A DNA stretch of 64,000 bases from JAQGLW01 sp035995725 (lineage in GTDB: Bacteria > Pseudomonadota > Gammaproteobacteria > Burkholderiales > Burkholderiaceae_D), in contig DASYKE010000239.1 in NCBI GenBank assembly GCA_035995725.1, positions 11,227 to 75,226 on the forward strand, in the 5' to 3' direction. Shown here in pieces: positions 44,213-53,913 of the stretch (its first letter is position 1; each line of letters opens with the position of its first letter). The position numbers and the translations under genes are program-made. The notes under the pieces are model-generated. The model was not told the DNA's origin. It did not search any database and worked only from the letters and a program-made list of their open reading frames with translations.

Positions 44213-45367
44213 CTAACTCTGTGAAACCTTGGGGTAAATGCCATTCGCAACCACTTCGCCAAACGGTCCCGTCAGCGTCTGATCGTTGCTGCGCGGCCGT
44301 GTCTTGCCGAGCAATGGGAATACCAGTTCAGCAAACCGGTACGATTCTTCAAGATGCGGGTAGCCCGACAGAATGAATGTTTCAATGCCGAGATCGGCGT
44401 ACTCCTGCATGCGTGCCACAACGGTTTCCGGATCGCCGACCAGCGCGGTACCTGCACCGCCACGCACAAGGCCGACACCTGCCCACAGATTCGGCGACAC
44501 CTCCAGCTTGTCGCGTTTGCCGCCATGCAACGCGGCCATCCGGCGTTGGCCTTCCGAATCCATTTTTCCGAATGCCGCTTGCGCTCGCGCAATGACGTCG
44601 TCATCGACATGGCTGATCAACTCTTCGGCGGCTTTCCATGCAGCCTGGTTAGTTTCGCGCACGATGACATGGAGGCGGATGCCGAATTTCAGCTTTCTTC
44701 CATGCTTTTCTGCCTTGGCACGGATATCTGCGATCTTTTCCGCGACCGCAGCCGGCGGCTCGCCCCAGGTCAGATAAACGTCGACCTGCTCCGCAGCGAG
44801 ATCGTGCGCAGGTCCGGAAGATCCGCCGAAGTACAGCGGCGGATACGGTTTTTGCACAGGCGGATACAGCGTTTTCGCGCCTTTCACTTTCAAGTGTTTG
44901 CCCTCGAAATCGAAACCCGCGTCGCCGCCTTCGCCGGCCAGCGACGCGCGCCAGATGCGTAGAAATTCGTCTGTAATCTCATAGCGCTCGGTGTGGTCGG
45001 CGCGCAGGCCGTCCGCTTCCAGCTCAGCCTGGTCTCCGCCGGTCACAACGTTGATCAGCAGGCGGCCATTCGACAGCCGATCGAAGGTCGAGGCCATGCG
45101 AACCGACAAGCCTGGGCTGCTGATGCCGGGCCGAATCGCGACCAGGAACTTCAGGCGCCTGGTAGCGCCGATCAGGCTGGATGCGGTGACCCATGCATCC
45201 TCGCAAGAGCGCCCGGTCGGCAGCAACACACCGTCGTAACCCAGCGTGTCTGCAGCGACCGCGATCTGCTTCAGATAGTCGTAGTCGACCGAGCGTGCGC
45301 CCTTGGTTGTTCCGAGATAACGACTGTCGCCATGGGTTGGCAAAAACCAGAAAACATTCAAGCTCAT
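44213..45367 (-). CDS. ssuD: Alkanesulfonate monooxygenase SsuD
   Basis: FMNH2-dependent enzyme that splits alkanesulfonates to aldehyde and sulfite. The 384 residues follow the LLM-type (bacterial luciferase-like) fold: MSLNVFWFLPTHGDSRYLGT, the SsuD signature around DGVLLPTGRSCEDAW, and FGGSSGPAHDLAAEQVDVYLTWGEP in parts. Arg-rich loop and C-terminal segments (SGYPHLEESYRFAELVFPLL) match SsuD. It sits between the two SsuA genes and SsuC. Confidence 0.95.
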   Translation of the reverse strand: MSLNVFWFLPTHGDSRYLGTTKGARSVDYDYLKQIAVAADTLGYDGVLLPTGRSCEDAWVTASSLIGATRRLKFLVAIRPGISSPGLSVRMASTFDRLSNGRLLINVVTGGDQAELEADGLRADHTERYEITDEFLRIWRASLAGEGGDAGFDFEGKHLKVKGAKTLYPPVQKPYPPLYFGGSSGPAHDLAAEQVDVYLTWGEPPAAVAEKIADIRAKAEKHGRKLKFGIRLHVIVRETNQAAWKAAEELISHVDDDVIARAQAAFGKMDSEGQRRMAALHGGKRDKLEVSPNLWAGVGLVRGGAGTALVGDPETVVARMQEYADLGIETFILSGYPHLEESYRFAELVFPLLGKTRPRSNDQTLTGPFGEVVANGIYPKVSQS

Positions 45368-45403
45368 GATGAATTCCTTGTATGTTAGTGACTGTTTTTG
45401 GTG

Positions 45404-46405
45404 TCACTTGGCATTGACCTTGGCCGGCATCGGTGCCGGGTACCAGACGACATCCCTGATCCTGATCGATTTTGGAATCAGGTTTTGCCGGTAAAAATTG
45501 TCTGCAATCTCCTGCTGCTCATCGATCATTGCCTTCGTCAGATACACGACCGGGGAGCGCGGGCGGCGAGAGATATAGGTGTCGATTGTTGCGAGGTCGA
45601 GGCCGGTGGATTCGGCGATAACACGCACCGCTTCCGCCTTGTTGTCACGGACCAGGCTGTCGCTTTTGGTCAATTCCTCGAACAGTACCTGCAACACCCC
45701 CGGATACTTGTCTGCGTAACTGCGGCTGGCCAGATAGTAAGAGTGGTTGCTTGTGATGCCATTGCTGGTGGCCAGCACGCGCGGATTCACCGATTTTTCA
45801 ATCGCCGCCCAGTACGGGTCCCAGATCACCCACGCGTCGACACTGCCGCGCTCGAACGCGGCACGCGCATCCGCAGGTGCCAGATAAATCGGCATGATGT
45901 CACTCCATTGCAAACCGCTATTCTGAACCGCACGCATCGTCAGGTAGTGCGCACTCGATCCCTTTTGCAATGCAATCTTTTTGCCTTTCAAGTCGGCCAG
46001 TGTCTTGATCGGCGAATCCTGCTTCACCAGAATCGCGCTGTTATCCGGCTTTGGCGGCTCTGCCCCCACATACGCCAAATTGCTGCCGGCAGCCTGCGCA
46101 AAGATTGGCGGCGTATCGCCGGTAGCGCCAAAATCGATGCTGCCGACCGACAATGCCTCCAGCAATTGCGGCCCTGCAGTAAACTCAAACCAGCTTACCT
46201 TCACGTCTTTCAAGCGCTGCTCCAGCGCCTTGCGCTGCTTGAGCAATGTCAGGTTAACCGAGCTTTTTTGAAAACCGATCCGCAACTCTTTGGGCGCTTC
46301 GCCCGCTGCATCGGCGCGAGGCATTGCTCCCAACAGCATGACCACTGCTACTGCGCCCAATGTGGCAACAGAAAACAAGCGGCGGCGTTGAAACAGCGTG
46401 GTCAT
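45404..46405 (-). CDS. ssuA: Aliphatic sulfonate-binding protein SsuA (copy 1)
   Basis: Periplasmic substrate-binding protein of 333 residues with a Tat/Sec-like signal (RRRLFSVATLGAVAVVM, ending AADA). Family landmarks: LRIGFQKSSVNLTLL, EFTAGPQLLEALSVGSIDFG, DTPPIFAQAAGSNLAYV, RAAFERGSVDAWVIWDPYWA. It lies 10 bases after a second, related SsuA (46416-47396). The two copies are clearly paralogous (same order of motifs) but diverged, and may widen the sulfonate range. Confidence 0.93.
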   Translation of the reverse strand: MTTLFQRRRLFSVATLGAVAVVMLLGAMPRADAAGEAPKELRIGFQKSSVNLTLLKQRKALEQRLKDVKVSWFEFTAGPQLLEALSVGSIDFGATGDTPPIFAQAAGSNLAYVGAEPPKPDNSAILVKQDSPIKTLADLKGKKIALQKGSSAHYLTMRAVQNSGLQWSDIMPIYLAPADARAAFERGSVDAWVIWDPYWAAIEKSVNPRVLATSNGITSNHSYYLASRSYADKYPGVLQVLFEELTKSDSLVRDNKAEAVRVIAESTGLDLATIDTYISRRPRSPVVYLTKAMIDEQQEIADNFYRQNLIPKSIRIRDVVWYPAPMPAKVNAK

Positions 46406-46415
46406 GCCGCTCCCC

Positions 46416-47396
46416 TTACCGCTTGGCTGACAAGACAGCGTCCTTCACACTGATTTTTTTCGGAATCAGTTTCAGGTTCGCAAATACGTCTGCAATTTTT
46501 TGCTGCTCCTCGATCACTGCCTGGCTGATCGGCTTGATGCCGTACCCATAACGCTGCGCCGCCAATTCGACGATCGCCGGCTCCAGTCCGATCTGGGTCG
46601 ACAGGATGGCCGCGACCTCTTTATGGTTTTGGCGGCTCCAGTCGTCGACCTTGGCAAGTTCTTCGATAATGATGCGGATGATTTCCGGATTTTTTTCGGC
46701 ATACGGACGCGACGCCAGATAAAACTGGTGATTGCTGACCAGGCCCTTGCCGTCGGCCAGGATGTGGGCACTGATCTGCTTTTCGGCAGCAGCCAGGAAC
46801 GGATCCCAGATCACCCATGCATCGACGGCACCGCGTTCAAACGCGGCACGCGCATCGGATGGCGGCAGGAAAACGGTTTCGATATCCTTGTATTCCAACC
46901 CGGCTTTTTCCAGCGCCCTGACCAGCAGGTAATGCACATTGGAGCCCTTGTTGAGTGCGACTTTTTTTCCTTTGAGATCCGCCACCGTTTTCAGTTGCGA
47001 GCCCTTCGGCACCAGGATGCCTTCGCCGAGCGGTGCAGCTGGCTCGTTGGCGACATACACCAAGTTGGCACCAGCGGCCTGCGCAAAAATCGGTGGCGCT
47101 TCGCCGACGGTGCCGAAGTCGATGCTGCCGACGTTCAAACCTTCCAGCAATACAGGGCCAGCCGGAAATTCGGTCCACTTGACTTCAATACCTTGCGTTG
47201 CCAGACGTTTTTCCAATGTCGCACGGCCTTTGAGAATGATCAACGTACCGTATTTTTGATACCCGATCCGCAGCACACTTTTCGACTGTGCCAGCGCAAA
47301 AGTCGGCAGGCCGGAAACCAGCGCACCAGCCGCAGTTGCCGATAGCAGCCCCAACGTGCGGCGTTTCGCCTGGCGCTTTTCATTCGAGATCGTCAT
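46416..47396 (-). CDS. ssuA: Aliphatic sulfonate-binding protein SsuA (copy 2)
   Basis: 326 residues from the ATG at 47394-47396 (GAGGA upstream; the longer frame to 47420 is unlikely). The signal peptide runs through LSATAAGALVSGLPTFALAQ with a twin-Arg KRRTLG start, suggesting Tat export. The mature part has VLRIGYQKYGTLIILKG, EFPAGPVLLEGLNVGSIDFG, EAPPIFAQAAGANLVYV and AAFERGAVDAWVIWDPFLA. It is 10 bases upstream of the first SsuA copy and downstream of ssuE. Confidence 0.93.
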   Translation of the reverse strand: MTISNEKRQAKRRTLGLLSATAAGALVSGLPTFALAQSKSVLRIGYQKYGTLIILKGRATLEKRLATQGIEVKWTEFPAGPVLLEGLNVGSIDFGTVGEAPPIFAQAAGANLVYVANEPAAPLGEGILVPKGSQLKTVADLKGKKVALNKGSNVHYLLVRALEKAGLEYKDIETVFLPPSDARAAFERGAVDAWVIWDPFLAAAEKQISAHILADGKGLVSNHQFYLASRPYAEKNPEIIRIIIEELAKVDDWSRQNHKEVAAILSTQIGLEPAIVELAAQRYGYGIKPISQAVIEEQQKIADVFANLKLIPKKISVKDAVLSAKR

Positions 47397-47525
47397 TTGA
47401 ATTCCTCTTTTTAAATTCATTGATTTTTTAAAAAACCAGTCCCCCGCCGCTCTTGCAAGAGCAGTTTTTCAATACAGCTGGATCTGATGCGCCGGTTACA
47501 GCGAGAAAATAGGGGTAGGGCGAAG

Positions 47526-48116
47526 TCAGACGCTACATCGCACCTGCGAAAAAGGAACCGGCGCGAACTCGCTTGATGTCACATCCCGCACCGCCCGTAA
47601 ACTTGCCGACAGGTTTGCCACGCCGTCAGCCAGTCGCAGCGCGATGGCTGGATCCAGCGTCAGGCCATGCTGGGCAGACCAGCCGACTTGCGCATCGGTT
47701 GCATAAATGCTTGGCAACACATGTTTGGCTCCGAGAGAGGAAAGAACCGGACGCAGTGCGTAGTCAAGCGCCAGCATATGCGACTGGCTGCCGCCGGTTG
47801 CCAGCGGCAGTACCAGCTTGCCGGCCAGACCATCCTGCGGCAGCAGATCGAGAAACGCCTTCAGGATTCCGCTGTAAGCCGCCTTGTAAACCGGCGTCCC
47901 GATGACAATTGCATCTGCCTGCGCAACCTGCGCTTTCGCCACAATCAAGTCGGCATTGCCAAAGTCTGCATGCAGCAGCGCTTGCGCAGGTACATCGCGC
48001 ACCTGCAACTTGGTGTAGCGATGCCCGAGCAGCGCCAGCTTTTCGCCAGCATGATGCAGCAGACGCGTGGAACGCGACGGTAGCGATGGGCTGCCTGCAA
48101 GTAAAAGGATGTGCAT
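47526..48116 (-). CDS. ssuE: NADPH-dependent FMN reductase SsuE
   Basis: SsuE supplies FMNH2 to SsuD. The 196-residue flavodoxin-like protein begins MHILLLAGSPSLPSRSTRLL and contains DAIVIGTPVYKAAYSGILKAFLDLLPQDG and KLVLPLATGGSQSHML in pieces, all typical of SsuE. It lies 129 bases upstream of ssuA2 and 36 bases downstream of sbp. Confidence 0.94.
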   Translation of the reverse strand: MHILLLAGSPSLPSRSTRLLHHAGEKLALLGHRYTKLQVRDVPAQALLHADFGNADLIVAKAQVAQADAIVIGTPVYKAAYSGILKAFLDLLPQDGLAGKLVLPLATGGSQSHMLALDYALRPVLSSLGAKHVLPSIYATDAQVGWSAQHGLTLDPAIALRLADGVANLSASLRAVRDVTSSEFAPVPFSQVRCSV

Positions 48117-48152
48117 CTTTTTCCGGAAGTCTAGCGCTCGACGATTACTTGC

Positions 48153-49160
48153 TTATTTTTTACCCGGCTGATAAATCTGGTCGAATATCCCGCCATCGGC
48201 AAAATGATTCTTTTGCGCGCTGGTCCAGCCGCCGGCGACTTCGCCGATCGTGAACAGCTTCACTTTCGGAAACTGCGCCGCATATTTCTTCGCTGCTTTT
48301 TCCACTGTCGGGCGGTAGTAATTTTTGGCGATGATGTCCTGGCCTTCATCCGTATACAAGTATTGCAGGTAAGCTTCCGCGACCTTGCGTGTGCCATGCT
48401 TGTCCACGTTCCTGTCTACCACGGCGACAGGCGGCTCGGCCAGAATACTGACTGACGGCGCGACAATCTCGACCTTTTCCGGTCCCAATTCCTTGATCGC
48501 CAGGATCGCTTCGTTCTCCCACGCGATCAGCACGTCGCCGATGCCGCGTTCGACAAAGGTAGTCGTTGCGCCTCGCGCACCGGAGTCAAGCACCGGCACA
48601 TTCTTGTAGAGCTTGGAAAGGAATTCCTTCGCGCTCGCTTCATTGCCGCCCGGCTGTTTCAGGGCATAGCCCCATGCGGCAAGATGATTCCAGCGTGCTC
48701 CGCCTGAAGTTTTGGGGTTGGGCGTAATCACCGAGACACCCGGCTTGATCAGGTCGTTCCAGTCCTTGATGCCCTTCGGATTGCCCTTGCGCACCAGGAA
48801 GACGATGGTAGACGTATAAGGCGAGCTGTTATGCGGCAAACGCTTTTGCCAGTCTTTGGCAAGCTGGCCGCGCTCCGCAATTGCATCGATGTCATAAGCC
48901 AGCCCAAGCGTAACGACATCCGCTTCCAGCCCGTCGATCACCGAACGGGCCTGCTTGCCGGAGCCGCCGTGCGACTGTTTGACCTTGACGTCGTCGCCGG
49001 TTTTTGCCTTCCATTGCTTGGCAAATGCCTGATTGACGTCCTGGTACAACTCCCGCGTCGGATCGTAAGACACGTTCAGCAGCGAGACGTCGGCTGCATA
49101 CGCGGACGGAGCGACAACCGCGATGGCGATTGCCGTCCGGATCAATTTCATGAACTGCAT
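48153..49160 (-). CDS. sbp: Sulfate-binding protein Sbp (copy 1)
   Basis: Periplasmic sulfate-binding protein for CysTWA, 335 residues. The ATG at 49160 follows GGAGG by 7 bases; an ATG two codons earlier is too close. Signal AIAIAVVAPSAYAADV, then LLNVSYDPTRELYQDVNQAFA, KVKQSHGGSGKQARSVIDGL (sulfate-binding loop), NPKTSGGARWNHLAAWGYAL, and the C-terminal QDIIAKNYYRP region. It leads the whole sulfur block on the minus strand; an inverted repeat lies upstream at 49223-49249. Confidence 0.95.
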   Translation of the reverse strand: MQFMKLIRTAIAIAVVAPSAYAADVSLLNVSYDPTRELYQDVNQAFAKQWKAKTGDDVKVKQSHGGSGKQARSVIDGLEADVVTLGLAYDIDAIAERGQLAKDWQKRLPHNSSPYTSTIVFLVRKGNPKGIKDWNDLIKPGVSVITPNPKTSGGARWNHLAAWGYALKQPGGNEASAKEFLSKLYKNVPVLDSGARGATTTFVERGIGDVLIAWENEAILAIKELGPEKVEIVAPSVSILAEPPVAVVDRNVDKHGTRKVAEAYLQYLYTDEGQDIIAKNYYRPTVEKAAKKYAAQFPKVKLFTIGEVAGGWTSAQKNHFADGGIFDQIYQPGKK

Positions 49161-49555
49161 TTGCATTCCTCCAAAACAATATTGGTTTCTAAAGGTTGCA
49201 GGTTAAAGCGATGGAAATAAAAAACGAACGAATACTTTCGCTGTTCGTTATGCGGTTTGCGCATATGGCCTGATTAAAAACGTGACAGCATTGCCTTTTG
49301 CCTGTGTAACCTGAGTTCGCGGAAAGGGCTGCGTATTACAGGCTTGGAGCGGTGATTGTCACGGGTAAACGTTGTTTATCATGTACTTAATGCCTGTCCG
49401 CCTGTCTGTCTGTTTGCATCGATCCAGATCAAAGGAACGTCTTCTGTGATTGTTTAATATAAGCAGGTGAACGCAGCTTTGGAAATGCCGGAGTAAGTAG
49501 CCGCAAGCCAACAATCAACCGGCCATCCTCTATTTGCAAGCTACAAGAGGCAGCT
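49161..49555. other. Divergent intergenic region, sulfur operon and OMP
   Basis: 395 bases with the minus-strand sulfur block on one side and an outer-membrane gene on the other. It holds the promoter of the sbp-ssu operon and a 7-bp inverted repeat (49223-49249). No small gene seen. Confidence 0.5.
49223..49249. promoter_or_regulatory. Inverted repeat upstream of sbp
   Basis: AACGAAC (49223-49229) and GTTCGTT (49243-49249) are 13 bases apart, 63 bases upstream of the sbp start. It could be an operator or a leader hairpin; a CysB site cannot be assigned with confidence. Confidence 0.35.
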
Positions 49556-50293
49556 ATGTTTGACAGATACGTTGCATCCCACCGATTAATCGCAGCAGCA
49601 CTTGGCCTGCTTCTTTGGCAAGAAACCGCTTCAGCTGAAAACAGCTTCGCAGTCTACGCAGGCACGTCATTTACCCGGAATAGCAATCTGCACCTTACTC
49701 AACGCGGTACCGGCACAGATCTTACCGTTCACGACGTGCATTGGGATGCCGATCCGTTCAAAGCTGCGCCTTACTATGGTTTGCGTTTCACTCACTTCTT
49801 TGATCGGCGCCCAAATTGGGGGGTGGCACTGGACTTCACGCATTACAAAATGTATGCGCAAACCGAACGCGACGTGTCGGTGAAGGGGACTTGGAAAGGA
49901 ACGGCAGTCGACTCCAGTGCCCGCATGGACCAGTATGTACAACACTTCGAGATATCACACGGCGTAAACATGCTCAGCCTCAATGGCATTTACCGCTGGC
50001 TCAACCCCTTCTTCGATGGTCGATTGCAGCCATATGCGGGAGCCGGATTGGCTTATTACCGACCGCATTCGGAAAATACTGTCGATAACATATCGCATGA
50101 AACAGGTTATCAGCCGTCCGGGTTCGGTTATCAGTTGATGGGCGGCGTCCAGTATCGATTAAGCCGGCGGTGGGGCGTATTTGCTGAAGTGAAGTTCAAC
50201 AGTGGCACAGCGAAGGTCGATATTGCGGATGGTCGGGCAGAAACGTCATTAAGGACATTCCATGCACTAGGTGGCATCCACTACCGCTTCTAA
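49556..50293 (+). CDS. Outer-membrane beta-barrel protein
   Basis: A 245-residue exported protein (signal IAAALGLLLWQETASA) with alternating aromatic/hydrophobic strands and the typical end FHALGGIHYRF (C-terminal Phe). Segments YYGLRFTHFFDRRPNWGVALDFTHYK and RLQPYAGAGLAYYRPHS are typical of OmpA-like eight-strand barrels. No OmpA-like peptidoglycan domain follows. The function is unknown. It stands alone, divergent from the sulfur block. Confidence 0.8.
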   Translation: MFDRYVASHRLIAAALGLLLWQETASAENSFAVYAGTSFTRNSNLHLTQRGTGTDLTVHDVHWDADPFKAAPYYGLRFTHFFDRRPNWGVALDFTHYKMYAQTERDVSVKGTWKGTAVDSSARMDQYVQHFEISHGVNMLSLNGIYRWLNPFFDGRLQPYAGAGLAYYRPHSENTVDNISHETGYQPSGFGYQLMGGVQYRLSRRWGVFAEVKFNSGTAKVDIADGRAETSLRTFHALGGIHYRF

Positions 50294-50416
50294 ATCGTTC
50301 TTGGCCAAGGGATAGGACTACAACAGAGGACTGCAACAGTCGCGCGCAGTTGCCTGAAAGAACGGACATCCGATGGCTGGGATTGCCATCTGCTGCATGA
50401 CCTCAGGTTGTGTACT

Positions 50417-52390
50417 TTAGCTCTTCCGTTTGCGCGATTCACTCATAATTGAAGGTGCAATGGTTGCAACCGGATCGGTGATTTCAAGATTACGCTGCGC
50501 ATTGCGGATGTTCTCGTCGATGGTGCTCAATGCGTCCATCGTTGATTCAGTCTCATCGGCGGACAGGTTATTCCCTCGCATTATGCTCGCGCCATCCGGC
50601 AGGAACCCGCCCGCCTGATTGCTCCACAGCCGGTAATATCCGCCGCGTCGCGCCAGCAGTTCCGCGTGGGTACCGTCTTCAATGATGCGGCCTTCGTCGA
50701 ATACCAGGATACGATCCAAGTGCGCAATCGTCGACAGCCGGTGCGCGACCACCATCACGGTCTTGTTCTTCATTACATCGTCGAGCGTATGCTGGATTGC
50801 CTTTTCGGTGATCGAATCCAGGCTCGATGTCGCTTCGTCGAGAATCAGGATCGGCGCATCCTTCAAAATCACGCGCGCAATCGCGATGCGCTGGCGCTGA
50901 CCGCCGGACAGCTTGATGCCACGCTCGCCGACCATCGATTGATATTGTTCCCTGATCTGCTGGATGAATTCGTGTGCGTACGCTTTCTTCGCTGCCTCGA
51001 TCACTTCTTCGTCGCTGGCGTCAAGCCGGCCATAGCGGATGTTGTCCAGCAGAGTACGGTGGAACAGGCTCGGGTCCTGCGGAATCAGGCTCAGCTGCGC
51101 ATGCAGCGCATCTTGCGTCATGCTGCGGATGTCCACGCCGTCGATCAGTATCTGCCCTCGCTGCGCATCGTACAGCCGCAGGATCAGGCTGACGAAAGTC
51201 GATTTGCCGGAACCCGAGAAGCCGACCAGGCCGACCCGCTGACCGGCATGAATCCTGACATTCAGCCGGTCGAATATTTTCTTGTCCGGCGTGTAGCCGA
51301 AGTCCAGATCGCGGAACTCGATCTCGCCCTTGCGGATTGCCGGCGTGATCGCATCCCGAGCATCGACCAGTTCATGCGGCCGGATGATCGTGTGTACGCC
51401 GTTGGCGACATTGCCGATGTATTCGAAAAATTCAAGAAAGCGGCGGCTCAGGTTGCGTGCCTCGTTGATGATCAGCAGCGCAAGGCTGACGGCCATCACG
51501 AAGTCGCCGACGCCGATCTGCCCCTGCCCCCACAGCGTCAGCGCGTAATACAGCACGCCGACCTTGAGCACTGCTGCCGCCCCGAACTGAAACCAGCGCA
51601 CGCGCTCGTTGTAAGCGTTGGACACGCGGATTGCCTTCATCTCGCTGGTAAGCGCATCGTCCAGCAATTCACGCTCGAACCCGAGGCGGGCAAACAGCCG
51701 TGCGCTGGTCAGATTGGTGACCGAATCGACAACCTTGCCGGTGGTTTCGCTGCGCGCGGAAGATGCCTTGAACGCATAAGGCTGGCAGCGCCTTGCCAGG
51801 AGATACGAGATGCCGATGAAAAAAACCGCCCACAGAGAAACGAATAGGGCGAGCTGGCCATGCGCATTCGCGAGCAGCACGATGGAAACAGAAAATACGA
51901 TGATGACCGGCCAGAACTCGGTAATGAGCGACCACAACGTCTGCGACACGCCCATCGATGTTTCACTGATGCGGTGCGCCAGCGCACCGGCAAAGTTATT
52001 ACTGAAATAGCGGTACGAATGATGCTGAAGATAATGGTAAAGCGTGCGGGTGACGTTCTGCCGTTGACGCGGGCCGAGGCGAATCTGAATCCCGCCGGCA
52101 ATTCGCCCGAACACCACCTCGCCGACACAAAAGCCGATAAACAGCAGCAACGGCGCGTGCAGCGTTGCTACCAATGCCATCGAATGCTCCGGCGTCGCGG
52201 TGACGCCTTTGATGATTTTGCTGAGTGCATACGGAATCAGGATGCCGCAGCTTGCGTTGGCGGCTTCGAAAAGCACCATCGCCAGGTACCACCACCGATA
52301 CCGTGCAACGAAATGCCAGATGAAGCGAAACGACGTAGTCGGCAGCTCGGGAACACCGGGCGCACGCGGAAAATCTTGGGAAGATGTCAT
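50417..52390 (-). CDS. ABC exporter (fused permease-ATPase)
   Basis: A 657-residue half-transporter: a six-helix membrane domain (about residues 22-330) fused to an ATPase domain (about 365-600). Walker A GFSGSGKSTFV, signature KLSGGQRQRIAIARV, Walker B ILILDEATSSLD, D-loop and H-loop (VMVVAHRLSTIAHLD) are intact. The C-terminal tail (about 605-657) is extra and hydrophilic. The substrate cannot be told; the family includes lipid and multidrug exporters. It is a single gene in its own orientation, opposite to sbp2. Confidence 0.92.
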   Translation of the reverse strand: MTSSQDFPRAPGVPELPTTSFRFIWHFVARYRWWYLAMVLFEAANASCGILIPYALSKIIKGVTATPEHSMALVATLHAPLLLFIGFCVGEVVFGRIAGGIQIRLGPRQRQNVTRTLYHYLQHHSYRYFSNNFAGALAHRISETSMGVSQTLWSLITEFWPVIIVFSVSIVLLANAHGQLALFVSLWAVFFIGISYLLARRCQPYAFKASSARSETTGKVVDSVTNLTSARLFARLGFERELLDDALTSEMKAIRVSNAYNERVRWFQFGAAAVLKVGVLYYALTLWGQGQIGVGDFVMAVSLALLIINEARNLSRRFLEFFEYIGNVANGVHTIIRPHELVDARDAITPAIRKGEIEFRDLDFGYTPDKKIFDRLNVRIHAGQRVGLVGFSGSGKSTFVSLILRLYDAQRGQILIDGVDIRSMTQDALHAQLSLIPQDPSLFHRTLLDNIRYGRLDASDEEVIEAAKKAYAHEFIQQIREQYQSMVGERGIKLSGGQRQRIAIARVILKDAPILILDEATSSLDSITEKAIQHTLDDVMKNKTVMVVAHRLSTIAHLDRILVFDEGRIIEDGTHAELLARRGGYYRLWSNQAGGFLPDGASIMRGNNLSADETESTMDALSTIDENIRNAQRNLEITDPVATIAPSIMSESRKRKS

Positions 52391-52716
52391 GATGATAAAT
52401 TATTGCCGCCGTTCATGTCGATGGCTTCCTGCCATGACGGCATTTTGGTCAATGCTGAAAACCTGAAAGAACGCATCCGCCACTTGTTTACGCTTGGAAA
52501 TGATGCGCGGGCGCTTGCATGATATCCAGCCGGCATCAAGATGGAGAGGACAGGCGACAGTATATCGCTGTCGCCCCTGCGCCGTTGCTCCGATACGGCG
52601 CTATCGCAGTGATAACCGGGTGCAATCTAAACAAATGACAAAAAAGTCCTATCTTTTATCAGGAAAGGTTTGCAAAATATAACGCTTGTCTATTTTTTTC
52701 ATGATCAGGAGCTTTG
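52391..52716. other. Divergent intergenic region, ABC exporter and sbp2
   Basis: 326 bases between the divergent exporter and the second sulfate-binding protein. It holds both promoters; AGGAG at 52707-52711 is the ribosome site for sbp2. Nothing else clear. Confidence 0.5.
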
Positions 52717-53802
52717 ATGTTTAACACTGTCAATATGCGACAATCGGCGCGGCAATCGGGCGAACCGGAAATCAATGGCTTTTTGCAACGACTATGCAGG
52801 AAGCTGAGCGGCATCCTCGGCATGGCTGTTGCCGCAATCGCACTCGGTGCCGCAGCGCCTGCGGCGCTGGCCGATACCGTGCTGCTCAACGTCTCCTACG
52901 ATGTGGCGCGCGAATTATTCAAGGATATCAATCCGGTTTTTATCGCTGACTGGAAAATAAGTACCGGCGAAAGCATCACGATCAATCAGTCGCACGGCGG
53001 CTCCAGCAAGCAGGCACGGGCAGTCGCCGACGGGCTGGAAGCCTCGGTTGTGACAATGAACCAGGCCAACGACATCGACATGCTGGCTGACCGCGGTTTG
53101 CTTGCGGCGGATTGGGCAAAGCGTTTTCCCAACAATGCCGCTCCGTTCTATTCGACCATGGTGTATCTGGTACGCAAAGGCAACCCCAAAGGCATCAAGG
53201 ACTGGGACGATCTGGTGAAGCCGGGCGTCAAGGTGATCGTGCCGAATCCGAAAACTGCAGGCAATGGCCGTTACACCTACCTCGCTGCGTGGGGTTCGGT
53301 ACTTAAAAAAGGCGGCACCGAAGCGCAGGCGCGCGATATGGTCGGTCGCCTGTTCAGGAATGTGCCTATTCTCGATGCCGGCGGCCGCGCTGCAACGACC
53401 ACCTTTACCCAGCGCGAGATCGGCGATGTTCTGGTGACCTTTGAAAATGAAGTGCAACTGGTGCGCAAGGAAATGGGCGACAATTTCGAAATCGTCTATC
53501 CGAGCATGTCGATCCTGGCCGAATCACCGGTCGCCGTAGTCGACAAAGTAGTTGACCGGCGCGGTAACCGCAAACAGGCGACCGCTTATCTGCAATTCCT
53601 TTATTCCGAACCGGCGCAGGAAATCATTGCGCAGCATTTTTTCCGGCCGCGCTCGGAAAAAGTTGCCAGGAAATACGCCGCTTCGTTCAAACCGATCACG
53701 CTATTTACGGTAGACGAAATGTTCGGCGGCTGGAAAAATGCGCAAAAGAAGCACTTTGACGATGGCGGCGAATTTGACAAAATCTATCAGGTCCGCAAAT
53801 AA
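52717..53802 (+). CDS. sbp: Sulfate-binding protein Sbp (copy 2)
   Basis: A second periplasmic sulfate/thiosulfate-binding protein, 361 residues, from the ATG at 52717 (AGGAG 5 bases upstream). A long N-terminal segment precedes the signal (GILGMAVAAIALGAAAPAALA). The mature part shows LLNVSYDVARELFKDINPVF, the NQSHGGSSKQARAVADGLEA loop, NPKTAGNGRYTYLAAWGS and AVVDKVVDRRGNRKQATAYL. It is clearly a paralogue of the 48153-49160 protein but is outside the operon and probably separately regulated. A strong terminator follows. Confidence 0.95.
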   Translation: MFNTVNMRQSARQSGEPEINGFLQRLCRKLSGILGMAVAAIALGAAAPAALADTVLLNVSYDVARELFKDINPVFIADWKISTGESITINQSHGGSSKQARAVADGLEASVVTMNQANDIDMLADRGLLAADWAKRFPNNAAPFYSTMVYLVRKGNPKGIKDWDDLVKPGVKVIVPNPKTAGNGRYTYLAAWGSVLKKGGTEAQARDMVGRLFRNVPILDAGGRAATTTFTQREIGDVLVTFENEVQLVRKEMGDNFEIVYPSMSILAESPVAVVDKVVDRRGNRKQATAYLQFLYSEPAQEIIAQHFFRPRSEKVARKYAASFKPITLFTVDEMFGGWKNAQKKHFDDGGEFDKIYQVRK

Positions 53803-53826
53803 CTGACGCGTCTTCTCCTTCAACAT

Positions 53827-53872
53827 CGGAGCCCGGCGTCGTGCAATCCAAGGCGCCGGGCTCCGATTTTTA
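53827..53872 (+). terminator. Intrinsic terminator after sbp2
   Basis: CGGAGCCCGGCG (53827-53838) pairs with CGCCGGGCTCCG (53854-53865), a 12-bp GC-rich stem with a 15-base loop, followed by TTTTT. It lies 24 bases after the stop. Confidence 0.85.
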
Positions 53873-53913
53873 TTGAACCCGCAAATATTGCAACTGTTGT
53901 TGCAACTCCCGAG

